From Catalimonadaceae bacterium JC749 (lineage in GTDB: Bacteria; Bacteroidota; Bacteroidia; Cytophagales; Cyclobacteriaceae), in assembly GCA_021730635.1 (NCBI GenBank), contig JAJNNC010000002.1:620001-684000 (forward strand): a stretch of 64,000 nucleotides of DNA, written 5' to 3'. The notes beneath the pieces were generated by a model. That model was not told the origin of the DNA, made no database searches, and saw only the letters and a program-made list of their open reading frames with translations. Position numbers and translations under genes: made by a program. Positions within the stretch are counted from its first letter, which is position 1, and every line of letters starts with the position of its first letter. Below, piece after piece: positions 8,522 through 18,442 of this stretch.

Positions 8522-11500
8522 ATGATTAAAAAATTACCAAATCCGCATGAAAAAAAGGATGGCTCCTGGTTTAAGCCTGCGGAAGGAAAACATATCCTGA
8601 AAAAACATACATCAGGATGGATTCCTTTTTGGGGCTTTGGCAGCCAACCCTCTGCTACCCAGCTAAGCCTGCTGTGTATGGTAGTGTTTGTCTTTTTCGC
8701 TACGATCCCGCAGCCTGCTTCAGCAGTACCTGCTTTTTTAAAAGCACAACAGGAGGCTGACATTGTCGTTACGGGCAAGGTGACCTCTTCTGAAGACAAT
8801 GAAGTTTTACCTGGTGTCAATATTCTGATCAAAGGCACTTCTATCGGAACGGTGACCGATATAGATGGTAACTACAAAATCAATGTGCCGGAAGCCAATA
8901 CGACCTTAGTATTTTCTTCTATCGGGTTTCTTACACAGGAAGTAGCCTTAAACGGAAGAACAGTGGTGGCTATAGCCCTGCAACCTGATGTTAAATCGTT
9001 GAGCGAAGTGGTGGTGGTTGGGTATGGAACACAACGCAAGAGTGACCTGACAGGCGCGGTCAGTTCCTTGAGAAGTGAAGATTTTAACCAGGGCGTCGTC
9101 ACCTCAGTGGACCAGATGATTGCCGGGAAAGCGGCTGGCGTACAGGTGGTGCAAAACAGTGCCGAACCGGGAGGAGGCATATCCGTCAATATCAGAGGTT
9201 CGGGTTCTATCAATGCCGGAAACAGCCCCTTGTATGTGATAGATGGATTACCCATTGATAACTCCGCCGCCGTGACAGGGGTGGGTGAACGCTTTACCAC
9301 CAGCCGGACCACAAGAAACCCGCTGTCTGCCCTGAACCCTGCTGATATAGAATCTATTGAGATCCTCAAAGATGCGTCTGCTACGGCCATTTATGGAGCC
9401 AGAGGCGCCAACGGTGTCATTTTAATTACGACCAAAAACGGATCGGCCGGAAAGCTTAAAATCAATTATAATGGATATGTGGGAACGCAGACCATTGCCA
9501 ACAAAATACAGTTGCTCAATCCGGAGCAATACATGAGAACGATCAATGAGATCATTCAGGAAGGGGGCGGCACCCCGGATCAGGAAGTGACAACTATTCA
9601 AAATGGAGGGACAGACTGGCAGGATGAAATTTACCAAACCAATGCCCCCGTACAGGATCATAACTTGTCTTTTTCCGGCGGTAGTGAAGAAACACAATAC
9701 CTGATTTCACTCAATTACTTCAATCAGGATGGTATTGTAAAAAGTTCTTCTTTTGAAAGATATGGCGCTCGGTTGAATTTAAAGCACTCAGAGAGCGATC
9801 AGTTTAATGTGGGTATGAACCTCAATACCAATTACCTGCGGGATGATTTTGTGCCTTTTGGTTATGCGCTCAATGAGCACTCAGGGGCTATTTATGCAGC
9901 CTATAATTATGACCCTACTTTGTCGGTAAGAGATAGTGAAGGGAACTATACCCAATCCCGCCAGATCAATGTAGACAATCCGGTGGCACTGGTGTATGGA
10001 AAAGATGCCATCTCTAACACCTACCGAACCTTTGGTAATATTTATGGTGAATACTTTATCTTACCGGAGCTGTCAGCCAAAATTAATATTGGAGGGGATA
10101 TTTCCAATCAGCAGAGGAATGTCTATATAGACAGAACCACCATTGACGGCTTTGCGGCAGGTGGCATTGGGACGATCCTGAGCGGGAAGAAAGCCAATAT
10201 CTTACTGGAAGGAACTCTTTCTTATAACAAGACCTTTGACAACCATAGCCTCAGTGGTGTGGTGGGTGTCACTACCCAGAAATTCACGACAGAGCGGTTT
10301 TCGGCAGAATCCAGGGGTTTTCCCGCGGATGCTACCACCACCTATAATCTGGAATTAGGGGATCCTAACCTGGATGTGGTGACCAGTGGAAAAGCGGATA
10401 ACAAGTTGCTGTCTTATCTGGGAAGAATCAATTATGCATTTCAGGATAAGTATTTGGTGACAGCCTCTTTCAGAGCCGATGGCTCTTCCCGGTTTGGGGC
10501 CAATAACAAATTCGGATACTTTCCCTCCGTGGCTTTGGGTTGGAAACTACACCAGGAAAGTTTTTTCAGCTCCCTGGAAGATCATATCAGTACCTTTAAG
10601 CTAAGGGCCAGCTGGGGGCAGACGGGTAACCAGGAAATAGGTAATTACCAGTCGCTGACTACTTTTAGTGCCGGCCCCTTAGCCGTTTTTGACGATACGC
10701 AGATCACCACCACCGACCCATCCAGGATCGCTAATCCTGACCTGAAATGGGAAACCACCGAGCAATTAAACATAGGACTTGACTTTGGCATACTGGAAGA
10801 CCGTATTTCCGGTGGCATCGAATGGTATCGCAAACATACGAAAGATATGTTGCTGGCCCTGCCCATTCCCAGGTCTACCGGTTTCAGCTCCAGAATGACC
10901 AACATAGGAGAGATGAAAAACTCAGGCATAGAGGTCGCCATTACTTCCAATAATTTGAATGGGCCGGTTTCCTGGAATTCCAATGTTGCCTTAACCACCG
11001 TCAACAATGAGGTGCTGGATTTAGGAGGGATTCCACAGATCATTACCGGTAGTGCCGGTCAGACACCGCAAATAGGTATTATTGAAGAAGGACAACCGGT
11101 ATATTCCTTTTATGGATATGAAGTGTTAGGAATCTGGCAGAGCAGCGATGATTTTGAGTCGACGATTGATAACGTACAGCCAGGAGATGTAAAATACAGA
11201 GATGTGAATGGCGATGGTACAGTCAATGCGGACGATAGGGTGATCCTGGGTAATTCTGTTCCGGATCTGATCTGGTCTTTTGGGAATACGGTCAGCTACA
11301 AAGGGTTTGAACTCTATGTTTTCTTCGAAGGCGTAGAAGGCGTCAGTATGCTCAACCAGAATTTAGTAGAGACTTATTTTCCTACAGGCTTGAGGAGAAA
11401 CAGGTACGCTGAGCCTTTGTTAAATCGCTGGACCCCTGAAAATCCCAGCACTACCTATCCTTCCTTTGTGAATCCTACGTCACAGGGTGAAAAAAGGGTA

Positions 11501-11752
11501 AATTCTACTACTGTGGAAGATGCCTCTTATCTCCGGCTGAACACGGTAAAACTCAGTTATCAGCTTCCCTTGAATAATAGTGTGCTTTCAGCGGCTTCTG
11601 TTTATGTAACGGGGCAGAATTTGTTCACCATCACGGATTATTCCGGCGTAGATCCGGCACTGAACGGCAATGGAAACGCCAACTTCAGGATCGACTGGAA
11701 TCCTTATCCGTCGGTGCGCACCTTTTTAGTGGGGTTAAATCTTAACTTTTAA
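8522..11752 (+). CDS. SusC/RagA family TonB-dependent outer-membrane transporter
   Basis: This is a 1076-residue glycan importer of the outer membrane. It has an unusually long hydrophilic, basic leader (1-47) before the hydrophobic signal segment (48-68, ending PASA). A CarboxypepD_reg-like domain follows (about 82-155: VTGKVTSSEDNEVLPGVN, GTVTDIDGNYKI). The SusC hallmark LSEVVVVGYGTQRKSDLTGA is at 160-179, followed by the plug (to about 310, including SPLYVIDGLPID and AIYGARGANGVILITTK). A 22-strand barrel ends in an aromatic residue (LNLNF). It is paired with SusD 12 nt downstream. The partner sulfatases suggest a sulfated oligosaccharide substrate (inference). Confidence 0.97.
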   Translation: MIKKLPNPHEKKDGSWFKPAEGKHILKKHTSGWIPFWGFGSQPSATQLSLLCMVVFVFFATIPQPASAVPAFLKAQQEADIVVTGKVTSSEDNEVLPGVNILIKGTSIGTVTDIDGNYKINVPEANTTLVFSSIGFLTQEVALNGRTVVAIALQPDVKSLSEVVVVGYGTQRKSDLTGAVSSLRSEDFNQGVVTSVDQMIAGKAAGVQVVQNSAEPGGGISVNIRGSGSINAGNSPLYVIDGLPIDNSAAVTGVGERFTTSRTTRNPLSALNPADIESIEILKDASATAIYGARGANGVILITTKNGSAGKLKINYNGYVGTQTIANKIQLLNPEQYMRTINEIIQEGGGTPDQEVTTIQNGGTDWQDEIYQTNAPVQDHNLSFSGGSEETQYLISLNYFNQDGIVKSSSFERYGARLNLKHSESDQFNVGMNLNTNYLRDDFVPFGYALNEHSGAIYAAYNYDPTLSVRDSEGNYTQSRQINVDNPVALVYGKDAISNTYRTFGNIYGEYFILPELSAKINIGGDISNQQRNVYIDRTTIDGFAAGGIGTILSGKKANILLEGTLSYNKTFDNHSLSGVVGVTTQKFTTERFSAESRGFPADATTTYNLELGDPNLDVVTSGKADNKLLSYLGRINYAFQDKYLVTASFRADGSSRFGANNKFGYFPSVALGWKLHQESFFSSLEDHISTFKLRASWGQTGNQEIGNYQSLTTFSAGPLAVFDDTQITTTDPSRIANPDLKWETTEQLNIGLDFGILEDRISGGIEWYRKHTKDMLLALPIPRSTGFSSRMTNIGEMKNSGIEVAITSNNLNGPVSWNSNVALTTVNNEVLDLGGIPQIITGSAGQTPQIGIIEEGQPVYSFYGYEVLGIWQSSDDFESTIDNVQPGDVKYRDVNGDGTVNADDRVILGNSVPDLIWSFGNTVSYKGFELYVFFEGVEGVSMLNQNLVETYFPTGLRRNRYAEPLLNRWTPENPSTTYPSFVNPTSQGEKRVNSTTVEDASYLRLNTVKLSYQLPLNNSVLSAASVYVTGQNLFTITDYSGVDPALNGNGNANFRIDWNPYPSVRTFLVGLNLNF

Positions 11753-11764
11753 GCTTATTTAATT

Positions 11765-13237
11765 ATGAAAGCGATCAAGAATATTCAATATATAGCTATT
11801 GCCTTTGTGCTGCTGCTGGTTAGTTGTGAAGACGTGTTGGAGGAAAATGTGTATGATCAGCTCGCGCCCGAAAACTTTCTCACCACCGTGGAGGGTGTGG
11901 AATCCGTATTGGGCGCCGCTTATGCTTCCACGGCCAATATGCGGGTGAATAATTCAATCTACACCTTTGCACAGATGGAATGGACCACAGACATCATGTG
12001 GCAAACCGGAGATGGCGTGAACGCTACAGCGGTGCAGTACATCAATTTTACCTGGGATCCTTCGGTAGGTCTGTTGCGCGGTGAAAATTGGGATTGGCCG
12101 TATCAGGGGATCAGAAATGCCAACATCATCATAGAAAATATGGAGCCATTGGTAGCGCCAGACTCTGTAAAATCATTATATACGGCGGAAGCCAGATTCT
12201 TGCGGGCGATCAACTACTACAAACTGTATTTAAACTTTGGGCCTGTCCCGCTGAGAAAAAGTACGACAGATGTGCTGGAACTGCCCAAAGCATCGGAAGA
12301 GGAACTGCTGGGTTTCATAGAAAATGAGTGGCTGGAGGTAATGCCGGCCCTGCCTGATCCGGGTAAGGAGGCGGCCTATGGAAGAGCCCATAAAGCAGCC
12401 GTGCAGGGGTATCTCGTGGAGTTTTATATGAATACCAGGCAGTGGGACAAAGCCGCCAGCATGGCAGCAACGTTAATCAGCCAGTGGAATTATAGCCTGT
12501 TTCCGGACTATGAAGACCTTTTCAAGGTGGAGAACGAAAGAAACAGCGAGCTGATCTGGGTCAGACCGGCCAAATCAAGTGCCGACCGCCTGACGGCCAA
12601 CAGCTGGATGAATGCAGCGTATCCCCCGGATTTTGCCAAAGACCCCCGCACCGGACTGGAGTTTCAAAGTGCCTGGCGAAACTGGCCGAATGAATTCAGA
12701 CTGCTCGACGATTTTTATGATTCATTTGATCCCGAAGATACCAGAAGAAACCTGATTCTGACAGAATATATCAATACCTCGGGAGATACTATTTCCCTGT
12801 TGAACGAAAATAATACCCGCTCCTTCAAATACTGGCCAGATCCGGAAGGAGCTAATGCTTCTTATGGCAACGACATTCCTGAAATCAGATACGCCGATAT
12901 CCTATTGTTGAGGGCAGAAGCCCTGAACGAAATCAATGGACCTAACCAGGAAAGTATTGATTTGATCAATCAGGTGCGGGAAAGAGCAGGTGTAGACCCT
13001 ATACTATTGAGTGATTTTTCCAGCAAGGAGAGCCTGAGAGATCATCTCTTGCAGGAAAGAGGCTGGGAGTTTTATTCGGAAGGTAAGCGAAGAAATGATC
13101 TGATCAGAATGGGCAAGTATATTTCCAATGCACAGGCAAGAGGAAAAACCAATGCGCAGCCTTTTCATGTCAGGTTTCCTATTCCTCAGGATGTGATGGA
13201 TGCAAACCCGGCTTTAGTACAAAATGAAGGTTATTAA
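11765..13237 (+). CDS. SusD/RagB family nutrient-binding outer-membrane lipoprotein
   Basis: This 490-residue surface lipoprotein acts as the lid and ligand-binding partner of the adjacent SusC. The signal ends in a lipobox-like LLLVSC and is followed by the acidic EDVLEE lipoprotein-export-type signal. Typical SusD helices and TPR-like units are seen (TAEARFLRAINYYKLYLNFG, GRAHKAAVQGYLVEFYM). The C-terminal family signature is also present (EIRYADILLLRAEALNEING, LQERGWEFYSEGKRRNDLIRMGKY; given in separate parts). The stop is followed 10 nt later by a perfect 12-bp inverted repeat before the first sulfatase gene. Confidence 0.96.
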   Translation: MKAIKNIQYIAIAFVLLLVSCEDVLEENVYDQLAPENFLTTVEGVESVLGAAYASTANMRVNNSIYTFAQMEWTTDIMWQTGDGVNATAVQYINFTWDPSVGLLRGENWDWPYQGIRNANIIIENMEPLVAPDSVKSLYTAEARFLRAINYYKLYLNFGPVPLRKSTTDVLELPKASEEELLGFIENEWLEVMPALPDPGKEAAYGRAHKAAVQGYLVEFYMNTRQWDKAASMAATLISQWNYSLFPDYEDLFKVENERNSELIWVRPAKSSADRLTANSWMNAAYPPDFAKDPRTGLEFQSAWRNWPNEFRLLDDFYDSFDPEDTRRNLILTEYINTSGDTISLLNENNTRSFKYWPDPEGANASYGNDIPEIRYADILLLRAEALNEINGPNQESIDLINQVRERAGVDPILLSDFSSKESLRDHLLQERGWEFYSEGKRRNDLIRMGKYISNAQARGKTNAQPFHVRFPIPQDVMDANPALVQNEGY

Positions 13238-13246
13238 TGAATGATG

Positions 13247-13308
13247 AGGCTTAGGTTTGTGTCCCTGATCTGGTAAATTTGAAAGAAATGGTACTGAAAC
13301 CTAAGCCT
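13247..13308 (+). promoter_or_regulatory. Perfect 12-bp inverted repeat between susD and sulfatase gene
   Basis: AGGCTTAGGTTT (13247-13258) and its exact complement AAACCTAAGCCT (13297-13308) enclose a 38-nt loop. The second arm is not followed by a T-run, so it is not a classical terminator. It could be a mRNA-stabilising or attenuating structure that lowers expression of genes downstream of susCD, or an operator. The loop also contains an exact -7 type TAAATTTG (13274-13281), with TTTG at 13256-13259 only 14 nt before it. Confidence 0.65.
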
Positions 13309-13333
13309 GCCTTCCTATGAAAAATCAATAAGC

Positions 13334-14845
13334 ATGGTGTTTACTTGTCAAATCAGTCTCCCCGGAGCAGTGCGTAGCTGTTGTTATATGCTCCTTGCCT
13401 TGATCATGTCGCAGGCCTATGCTGCCAGGCCCGACAGGCCCAACATATTACTCATTTATGCGGATGATCTGGGGTATGCTGATCTGGGATATTATGGCAG
13501 TGCCTATGGTAATAATTTCATAGAGACACCTCACCTTGACCAACTGGCAAAAGAAGGTATGAAGTTTAACCATGCTTATGCCTCAGCACCTCTCTGCTCT
13601 CCTTCCAGGGCGGCGCTATTGACAGGAAAAACACCTGCCAGACTAGGTTTTGAGTTTGTTACTAAATATGAGAAAGATAGTCTGACCTGGGAAGATAAGG
13701 CCTGGCAAAACAGATTTAAAGATAAAGCGCTTGTGGCTCCTCCTTATACACTGAATCTTCCACTGGAGGAGGTGACCCTTGCCGAAGCCCTCCAGGCAGA
13801 AGGGTATACGACAGGCATCGCCGGCAAGTGGCATGTGGCCTCTCATTACCAAAAATACAAAGGGTGGCATCCGCAATACGGACCTGCTCAGCAAGGGTTT
13901 GACTGGACAGCAGAGACGTTTGGCTCTCATCCTTACGGCTATGAAGAGGGCAAAATTTCTTCTACGGAAGATGGAGAATTTCCCGTAGATGCGCTGACAG
14001 AACAAGCCATCAATTTTCTTCAAAAAGACCATCAGCAACCTTTTTTTCTATTCGTCAGCCATTACTATGTGCACACCCCTTTGGACAATACAAGGAAGTG
14101 GCTGATCGAAAAATACAGGAGAAAAGCAGGCAAAGGTATAACGGAAGATCGCATCAGGTACGCCGCCTTTGTGGAAACCTTGGATCATTATGTGGGAAAA
14201 TTGCTGGAAGCACTGGCTGCGGAGGGCTTGGCTGAAAATACACTGGTACTGTTTACTTCGGACAACGGAGGACATCCGGCATTTGCGTATAACAGACCGT
14301 TTCGGGGTAGTAAGTGGAATTTATATGAGGGGGGAATCAGAGTGCCCTTGCTTGCCAGGTGGCCTGGGGTTATTGAAAAACAGACAACCTGCGAAGATCC
14401 GGTGGTGCAGTACGATTTTTTGCCTACTTTTCTGGAAATAGCGAATCCTGCCGCTACCCTGGAAAGGCCTGTAGATGGCATCTCCATTCTACCCTTATTA
14501 AAAGGGCAAAACGATGCAACGTTTGAGAATGACCGGGCGTTGATCTGGCATTTTCCTTATTATCATCCGGAAGGTGAATTATTTGAGGCGGCGGAACCAA
14601 AAATCGGCGTAGAGGATGGCTATGTTAGCCAGACGTACCCGCAATCTTCTATCAGAAAAGGAGACTACAAACTGCTCTATTTTTATGAGGAAGACAGGGT
14701 GGAATTATATAATCTCATCAATGATCCCTCCGAAAAGAAGGATCTGAGCGTGCAAAAAGCCGGAGAGGCAAAAGCTTTAAAAGAACAGCTGTTTGCTTAT
14801 CTATTTGAAGTTAATGCCAGATTTCCCAGAAAGATAACGGAATAA
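13334..14845 (+). CDS. Secreted S1-family sulfatase
   Basis: This 503-residue protein has a signal peptide (cleavage about 30, SQAYA). It hydrolyses sulfate esters after conversion of C88 to formylglycine; the motif is C-S-P-S-R (LCSPSRAALLTGKTPARLG). Other active-site elements are the N-terminal metal-ligand pair in IYADDLGY (D44-D45), GKWHVAS, HYYVHTPLD and the second metal site TSDNGGH. The length is typical of family S1. It is exported, so it acts in the periplasm or on the surface on glycans bound or imported by the preceding SusCD. The sulfatase-maturing enzyme is not in the window. The exact sulfate position attacked cannot be read from the sequence. Confidence 0.94.
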   Translation: MVFTCQISLPGAVRSCCYMLLALIMSQAYAARPDRPNILLIYADDLGYADLGYYGSAYGNNFIETPHLDQLAKEGMKFNHAYASAPLCSPSRAALLTGKTPARLGFEFVTKYEKDSLTWEDKAWQNRFKDKALVAPPYTLNLPLEEVTLAEALQAEGYTTGIAGKWHVASHYQKYKGWHPQYGPAQQGFDWTAETFGSHPYGYEEGKISSTEDGEFPVDALTEQAINFLQKDHQQPFFLFVSHYYVHTPLDNTRKWLIEKYRRKAGKGITEDRIRYAAFVETLDHYVGKLLEALAAEGLAENTLVLFTSDNGGHPAFAYNRPFRGSKWNLYEGGIRVPLLARWPGVIEKQTTCEDPVVQYDFLPTFLEIANPAATLERPVDGISILPLLKGQNDATFENDRALIWHFPYYHPEGELFEAAEPKIGVEDGYVSQTYPQSSIRKGDYKLLYFYEEDRVELYNLINDPSEKKDLSVQKAGEAKALKEQLFAYLFEVNARFPRKITE

Positions 14846-14854
14846 GTATTACCT

Positions 14855-16873
14855 ATGAAAATAAACACTCAACCTGGAATGCTAAAAAAATATCTGAACT
14901 ACCTGATTTTCTTACTGCTGCTGCCTCTATCTCTGGCGTGTAGCAGTCAGGGAAGTACTGAAACAAAAGAAGCGGAAGCAGAAGCACCAGCGGACTTTAC
15001 CCTGGTGACTTACAATAATCCCGGTCTAAAAGTTGACCTTGGCGTGGGCTTGTGGGCCTGGCCCCTGCCGATGGATTTTGACGAGGATGGCGACATGGAC
15101 CTGGTAGTTTCCTGCCCGGATACGCCTTTCAACGGATTATACTTTTTTGAAAATACAGGAGAAACCCATGAAGGGATCACGAGCTTCAAAGCGCCAGTCA
15201 AAATAGGCCCTAGTGTCAAAAATATACAGTTATCCTATGTCAAGGGAGAAGCCAGAGTGATGGGGCCCGGCGTAGAATTTCAGGATTTCAGCAGTGCCAT
15301 ATTAAATGCGCCCGATAGTATATTTAACGCCAAAACTTTGGAAGAACGGCATGAGAAGATCAGGTTCAGCCAGTGGAAGTATGTGGATTATGAAAATGAC
15401 GGTGACCTGGATATCATCGTAGGCATCGACGAATGGGGAGCCTATGGCTGGGATAATGCTTTCGACCAAGAAGGAAACTGGACCAACGGACCTTTGCATG
15501 GATATGTCTACCTGCTTGAAAATGTAAAGGGCAAATATGTGGAGAAAGGTAAATTGCAGGCTGCCGGCAAACCCCTTGATGTGTATGGAGCCCCTTCGCC
15601 CAATATGTATGACTTTGACGGTGATGGTGATCTGGACATTATCTGTGGTGAGTTTCTAGATAAACTGACCTGGTTTGAAAACGTAGGCAGCAGAGAGCGG
15701 CCTGAATATGCAGAAGGAAAGATACTGAAAAATGCGGAGGGTGTCATAAAAATGGACCTGGAAATGATCATACCGGTGGGGGTAGACTGGGAGGGTGATG
15801 GAGATATGGATTTAGTAATCGGTGATGAGGATGGCAGGGTCGCTCTGGTAGAAAATACCGGTGAAGTGAAAGACCATATGCCTGTTTTTGCGTCACCCAA
15901 GTATTTTAAACAGCAGGCTCAAAACGTGAAGTTCGGAGCTTTGGTCACTCCCTACAGTGTGGATTGGGACCAGGATGGGGATGAAGATCTGATTTGCGGG
16001 AATTCTGCCGGATATATCGGATTTATTGAAAATCTGGACGGAGGCAATCCGCCTCGCTGGGATCAGCCGAAATTGCTAAAAGCAGAAGGAGAAGTCATCC
16101 GGATCATGGCAGGAGATAGCGGGTCTATTCAGGGACCGGCCGAAAGTAAATGGGGCTATACCACCTTGTCGGTGAACGACTGGGATGGCGATGGCCTGCA
16201 GGATATTATCGTCAATTCTATCTGGGGAAGCGTGGAATGGTATAAGAATGTGGGCAGCAAGCAGAACCCTGAACTCAGTCAGGCCCAAACCATCAAGGTA
16301 CAGTGGGAGCAGCAGCCACCCAAACCGGAGTGGAACTGGTGGGATCCGAAAAGTGATCAACTGGCTACCCAGTGGCGCACTACTCCTGCGACGACAGACT
16401 GGAACCAGGACGGGCTCATGGATCTGGTTATGCTGGATCAAGAAGGTTATCTGGTCTTTTTTGAACGATTCAAGCAAGGGCAGGCGCTTTTGTTGCATCC
16501 TGGTAAACGCATCTTTTATGGCGTCAACGCATCAGGATTTGATGCCAAACATGGAGTGAAAGACAGTACCGCCGGGGTGTTGAGGCTGAATGTCAATCCG
16601 TATGGAGGAAGTGGCAGAAGAAAGTTGTGCATCACCGATTGGGATGGCGACGGTGACATGGATGTGCTGGTCAATAGTTTAAATATCTCCTTGATGGAAA
16701 ATCTGGGAGTGGAAGAGGGGATGGTACAGTTTAGCAACAAAGGAACCCTGGCAGAAAGAAAACTGGCAGGCCATACCACCAGCCCAACCACTGTAGACTG
16801 GAATAAAGATGGAAAACCGGAATTGCTGGTGGGGGCTGAAGACGGTCATCTGTATTACCTGAACAACAGATAA
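14855..16873 (+). CDS. FG-GAP/VCBS-repeat beta-propeller lipoprotein
   Basis: This 672-residue lipoprotein has a hydrophobic signal with lipobox LSLAC; a second start at 14879 (MLKKYLNYLIFLLLL) would give a more classical signal. The mature protein carries at least seven calcium-binding FG-GAP/VCBS type motifs, for example DFDEDGDMDLVV, DYENDGDLDIIVG, DFDGDGDLDIICG, DWEGDGDMDLVIG, DWDQDGDEDLICG, DWDGDGLQDIIV and DWDGDGDMDVLV. It lies 9 nt after the first sulfatase and before the second, so it is part of the sulfatase operon. It is probably a cell-surface glycan-binding or scaffold propeller, or an uncharacterised lyase-like enzyme. Function is unknown; the fold is well supported. Confidence 0.88.
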   Translation: MKINTQPGMLKKYLNYLIFLLLLPLSLACSSQGSTETKEAEAEAPADFTLVTYNNPGLKVDLGVGLWAWPLPMDFDEDGDMDLVVSCPDTPFNGLYFFENTGETHEGITSFKAPVKIGPSVKNIQLSYVKGEARVMGPGVEFQDFSSAILNAPDSIFNAKTLEERHEKIRFSQWKYVDYENDGDLDIIVGIDEWGAYGWDNAFDQEGNWTNGPLHGYVYLLENVKGKYVEKGKLQAAGKPLDVYGAPSPNMYDFDGDGDLDIICGEFLDKLTWFENVGSRERPEYAEGKILKNAEGVIKMDLEMIIPVGVDWEGDGDMDLVIGDEDGRVALVENTGEVKDHMPVFASPKYFKQQAQNVKFGALVTPYSVDWDQDGDEDLICGNSAGYIGFIENLDGGNPPRWDQPKLLKAEGEVIRIMAGDSGSIQGPAESKWGYTTLSVNDWDGDGLQDIIVNSIWGSVEWYKNVGSKQNPELSQAQTIKVQWEQQPPKPEWNWWDPKSDQLATQWRTTPATTDWNQDGLMDLVMLDQEGYLVFFERFKQGQALLLHPGKRIFYGVNASGFDAKHGVKDSTAGVLRLNVNPYGGSGRRKLCITDWDGDGDMDVLVNSLNISLMENLGVEEGMVQFSNKGTLAERKLAGHTTSPTTVDWNKDGKPELLVGAEDGHLYYLNNR

Positions 16874-16957
16874 AGGAAGCCTGCATTCAAGAGGCTGACC
16901 TGAGAGACACGATAAGCAGAAAAAATATTGACAGAAGAGTGATTAGTACAACTACGC

Positions 16958-18439
16958 ATGCATACACCTAACCTAACGCAGCTGATTTTTTGGTGGTTGA
17001 CACTGGGGCTGATTCTTACCATTCATTCCAATGGATTTTCCCAGCCTCAGCAGCCTAACATCCTCTTTATCTATACCGATGATCAGGCGCCCTGGGCGCT
17101 GGGGGTTTCGGGTAACCCTCAGGCACTCACACCCCATTTAGATCAACTGGCTCGGGAAGGGGCTTATTTGCCCAACTCATTCGTCACTACTCCTGTCTGC
17201 AGCCCGGCACGCGCCAGCCTCATGACCAGCCAATATGCCAGCGAGTACGGTATCCTTGATTTTATCCCCCAGCCCGGCCATAAGTTGTACAACCCGGATG
17301 AGGTCGTGGGTCTTCCTCCTGAAAGCATCACCTTCGCCGAAGTACTTTCCAGGGCTGGCTATGTAAACGGACTCATCGGCAAATGGCATCTGGGCGACTG
17401 GACAGCCACCAACGACAAGCGCTATCACCCCCTCAATCATGGCTTTCATTACTTTATGGGGCTTACAGGCGGGGGTACCACCCCGGAGCATCCTACCTTG
17501 GAAAAAGAGGGCGTGGTGCAGACAGTGGAAGGGCTGACGACCGACATTCTGACCGATCATGCGTTGGCCTTTATCAGGGATAATGCAGCCCGGCCTTTTA
17601 TGCTGTCTTTGCATTACCGGGCTCCGCATGGTGCATGGCTACCCGTTGCCGATGAAGACTGGGCTTCTTATCAGGACATGGATATACAGCTTCCCGATCC
17701 GGATTATCCGGACCTGGATGTCGAACGGGTAAAGCGTATGATGCGGGAATATCTGGCCAGCACCAGCGGTGTAGATCGCAATGTAGGGCGTTTGTTAAAG
17801 CAGCTGGATGCCTTGCAGCTGACAGACAACACCATTGTTATTTTCACTTCGGACCATGGCTACAATATGGGGCACCATGGTATTACCCATAAAGGAAACG
17901 GGATTTGGGTGACCAGGACAGATCATCCTGCCACTGACAATATTGCGGAAAATTCACGTCCCAATTTATATGACAACTCCCTGAAAGTGCCCACCCTCGT
18001 TCGATGGCCTGGTGTGATCAAACCGGGAACCCTCATTGAAGAAACCGTTTCAAGTCTTGACTGGTATCCGACGATTGTTGAAATGGCAGCTACCCAAATA
18101 CCAGCAGGTAAAATTATCAGAGGTAAAAGTATTGTGCCCTTGTTGAAAGGGGAGGCTGTTGAAAACTGGGACAATGACTTTTATGCTGAATACAGCATGA
18201 TCAACTATTCAAAAGCATACATGAGAGCCTATAGAACCCCTACATGGAAACTCATGAGAGATTTTCTGAATCCTGGCAGAGATGAACTCTACAACCTTGC
18301 GGAAGACCCTGAAGAAAAGATCAATAGGATTGATGATACCGGAGAAGAAATCCGGCAGGTCATCCATAGCCTGGATCAGAAAATTATAGAACATATGAAA
18401 GTCATCCAAGACCCTTTACTCGAGAAAATAAATCATTAA
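16958..18439 (+). CDS. Secreted S1-family sulfatase
   Basis: This 493-residue protein has a signal peptide (about residues 1-29, NGFSQ). The FGly cysteine is C81 in PVCSPARASLMTS. Metal ligands are seen in IYTDDQAP (D41-D42) and in FTSDHGYNMGHHG. GKWHLGDW and a long C-terminal subdomain (NFDPxx type DELYNLAEDPEEK) are typical. The DHG variant of the second metal site differs from the DNG of the two other sulfatases here, so it belongs to a different S1 subfamily, similar to heparan or choline-type sulfatases. It is followed 3 nt later by the sialidase-fold gene, which points to sequential action on one glycan (inference). Confidence 0.93.
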   Translation: MHTPNLTQLIFWWLTLGLILTIHSNGFSQPQQPNILFIYTDDQAPWALGVSGNPQALTPHLDQLAREGAYLPNSFVTTPVCSPARASLMTSQYASEYGILDFIPQPGHKLYNPDEVVGLPPESITFAEVLSRAGYVNGLIGKWHLGDWTATNDKRYHPLNHGFHYFMGLTGGGTTPEHPTLEKEGVVQTVEGLTTDILTDHALAFIRDNAARPFMLSLHYRAPHGAWLPVADEDWASYQDMDIQLPDPDYPDLDVERVKRMMREYLASTSGVDRNVGRLLKQLDALQLTDNTIVIFTSDHGYNMGHHGITHKGNGIWVTRTDHPATDNIAENSRPNLYDNSLKVPTLVRWPGVIKPGTLIEETVSSLDWYPTIVEMAATQIPAGKIIRGKSIVPLLKGEAVENWDNDFYAEYSMINYSKAYMRAYRTPTWKLMRDFLNPGRDELYNLAEDPEEKINRIDDTGEEIRQVIHSLDQKIIEHMKVIQDPLLEKINH

Positions 18440-18442
18440 AGC

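Noticed and set aside
14188-14487. Long antisense frames inside sulfatase, SusC and peptidase genes
   Set aside because: They mirror strong coding regions, show no domains, and result from codon bias of the true gene.
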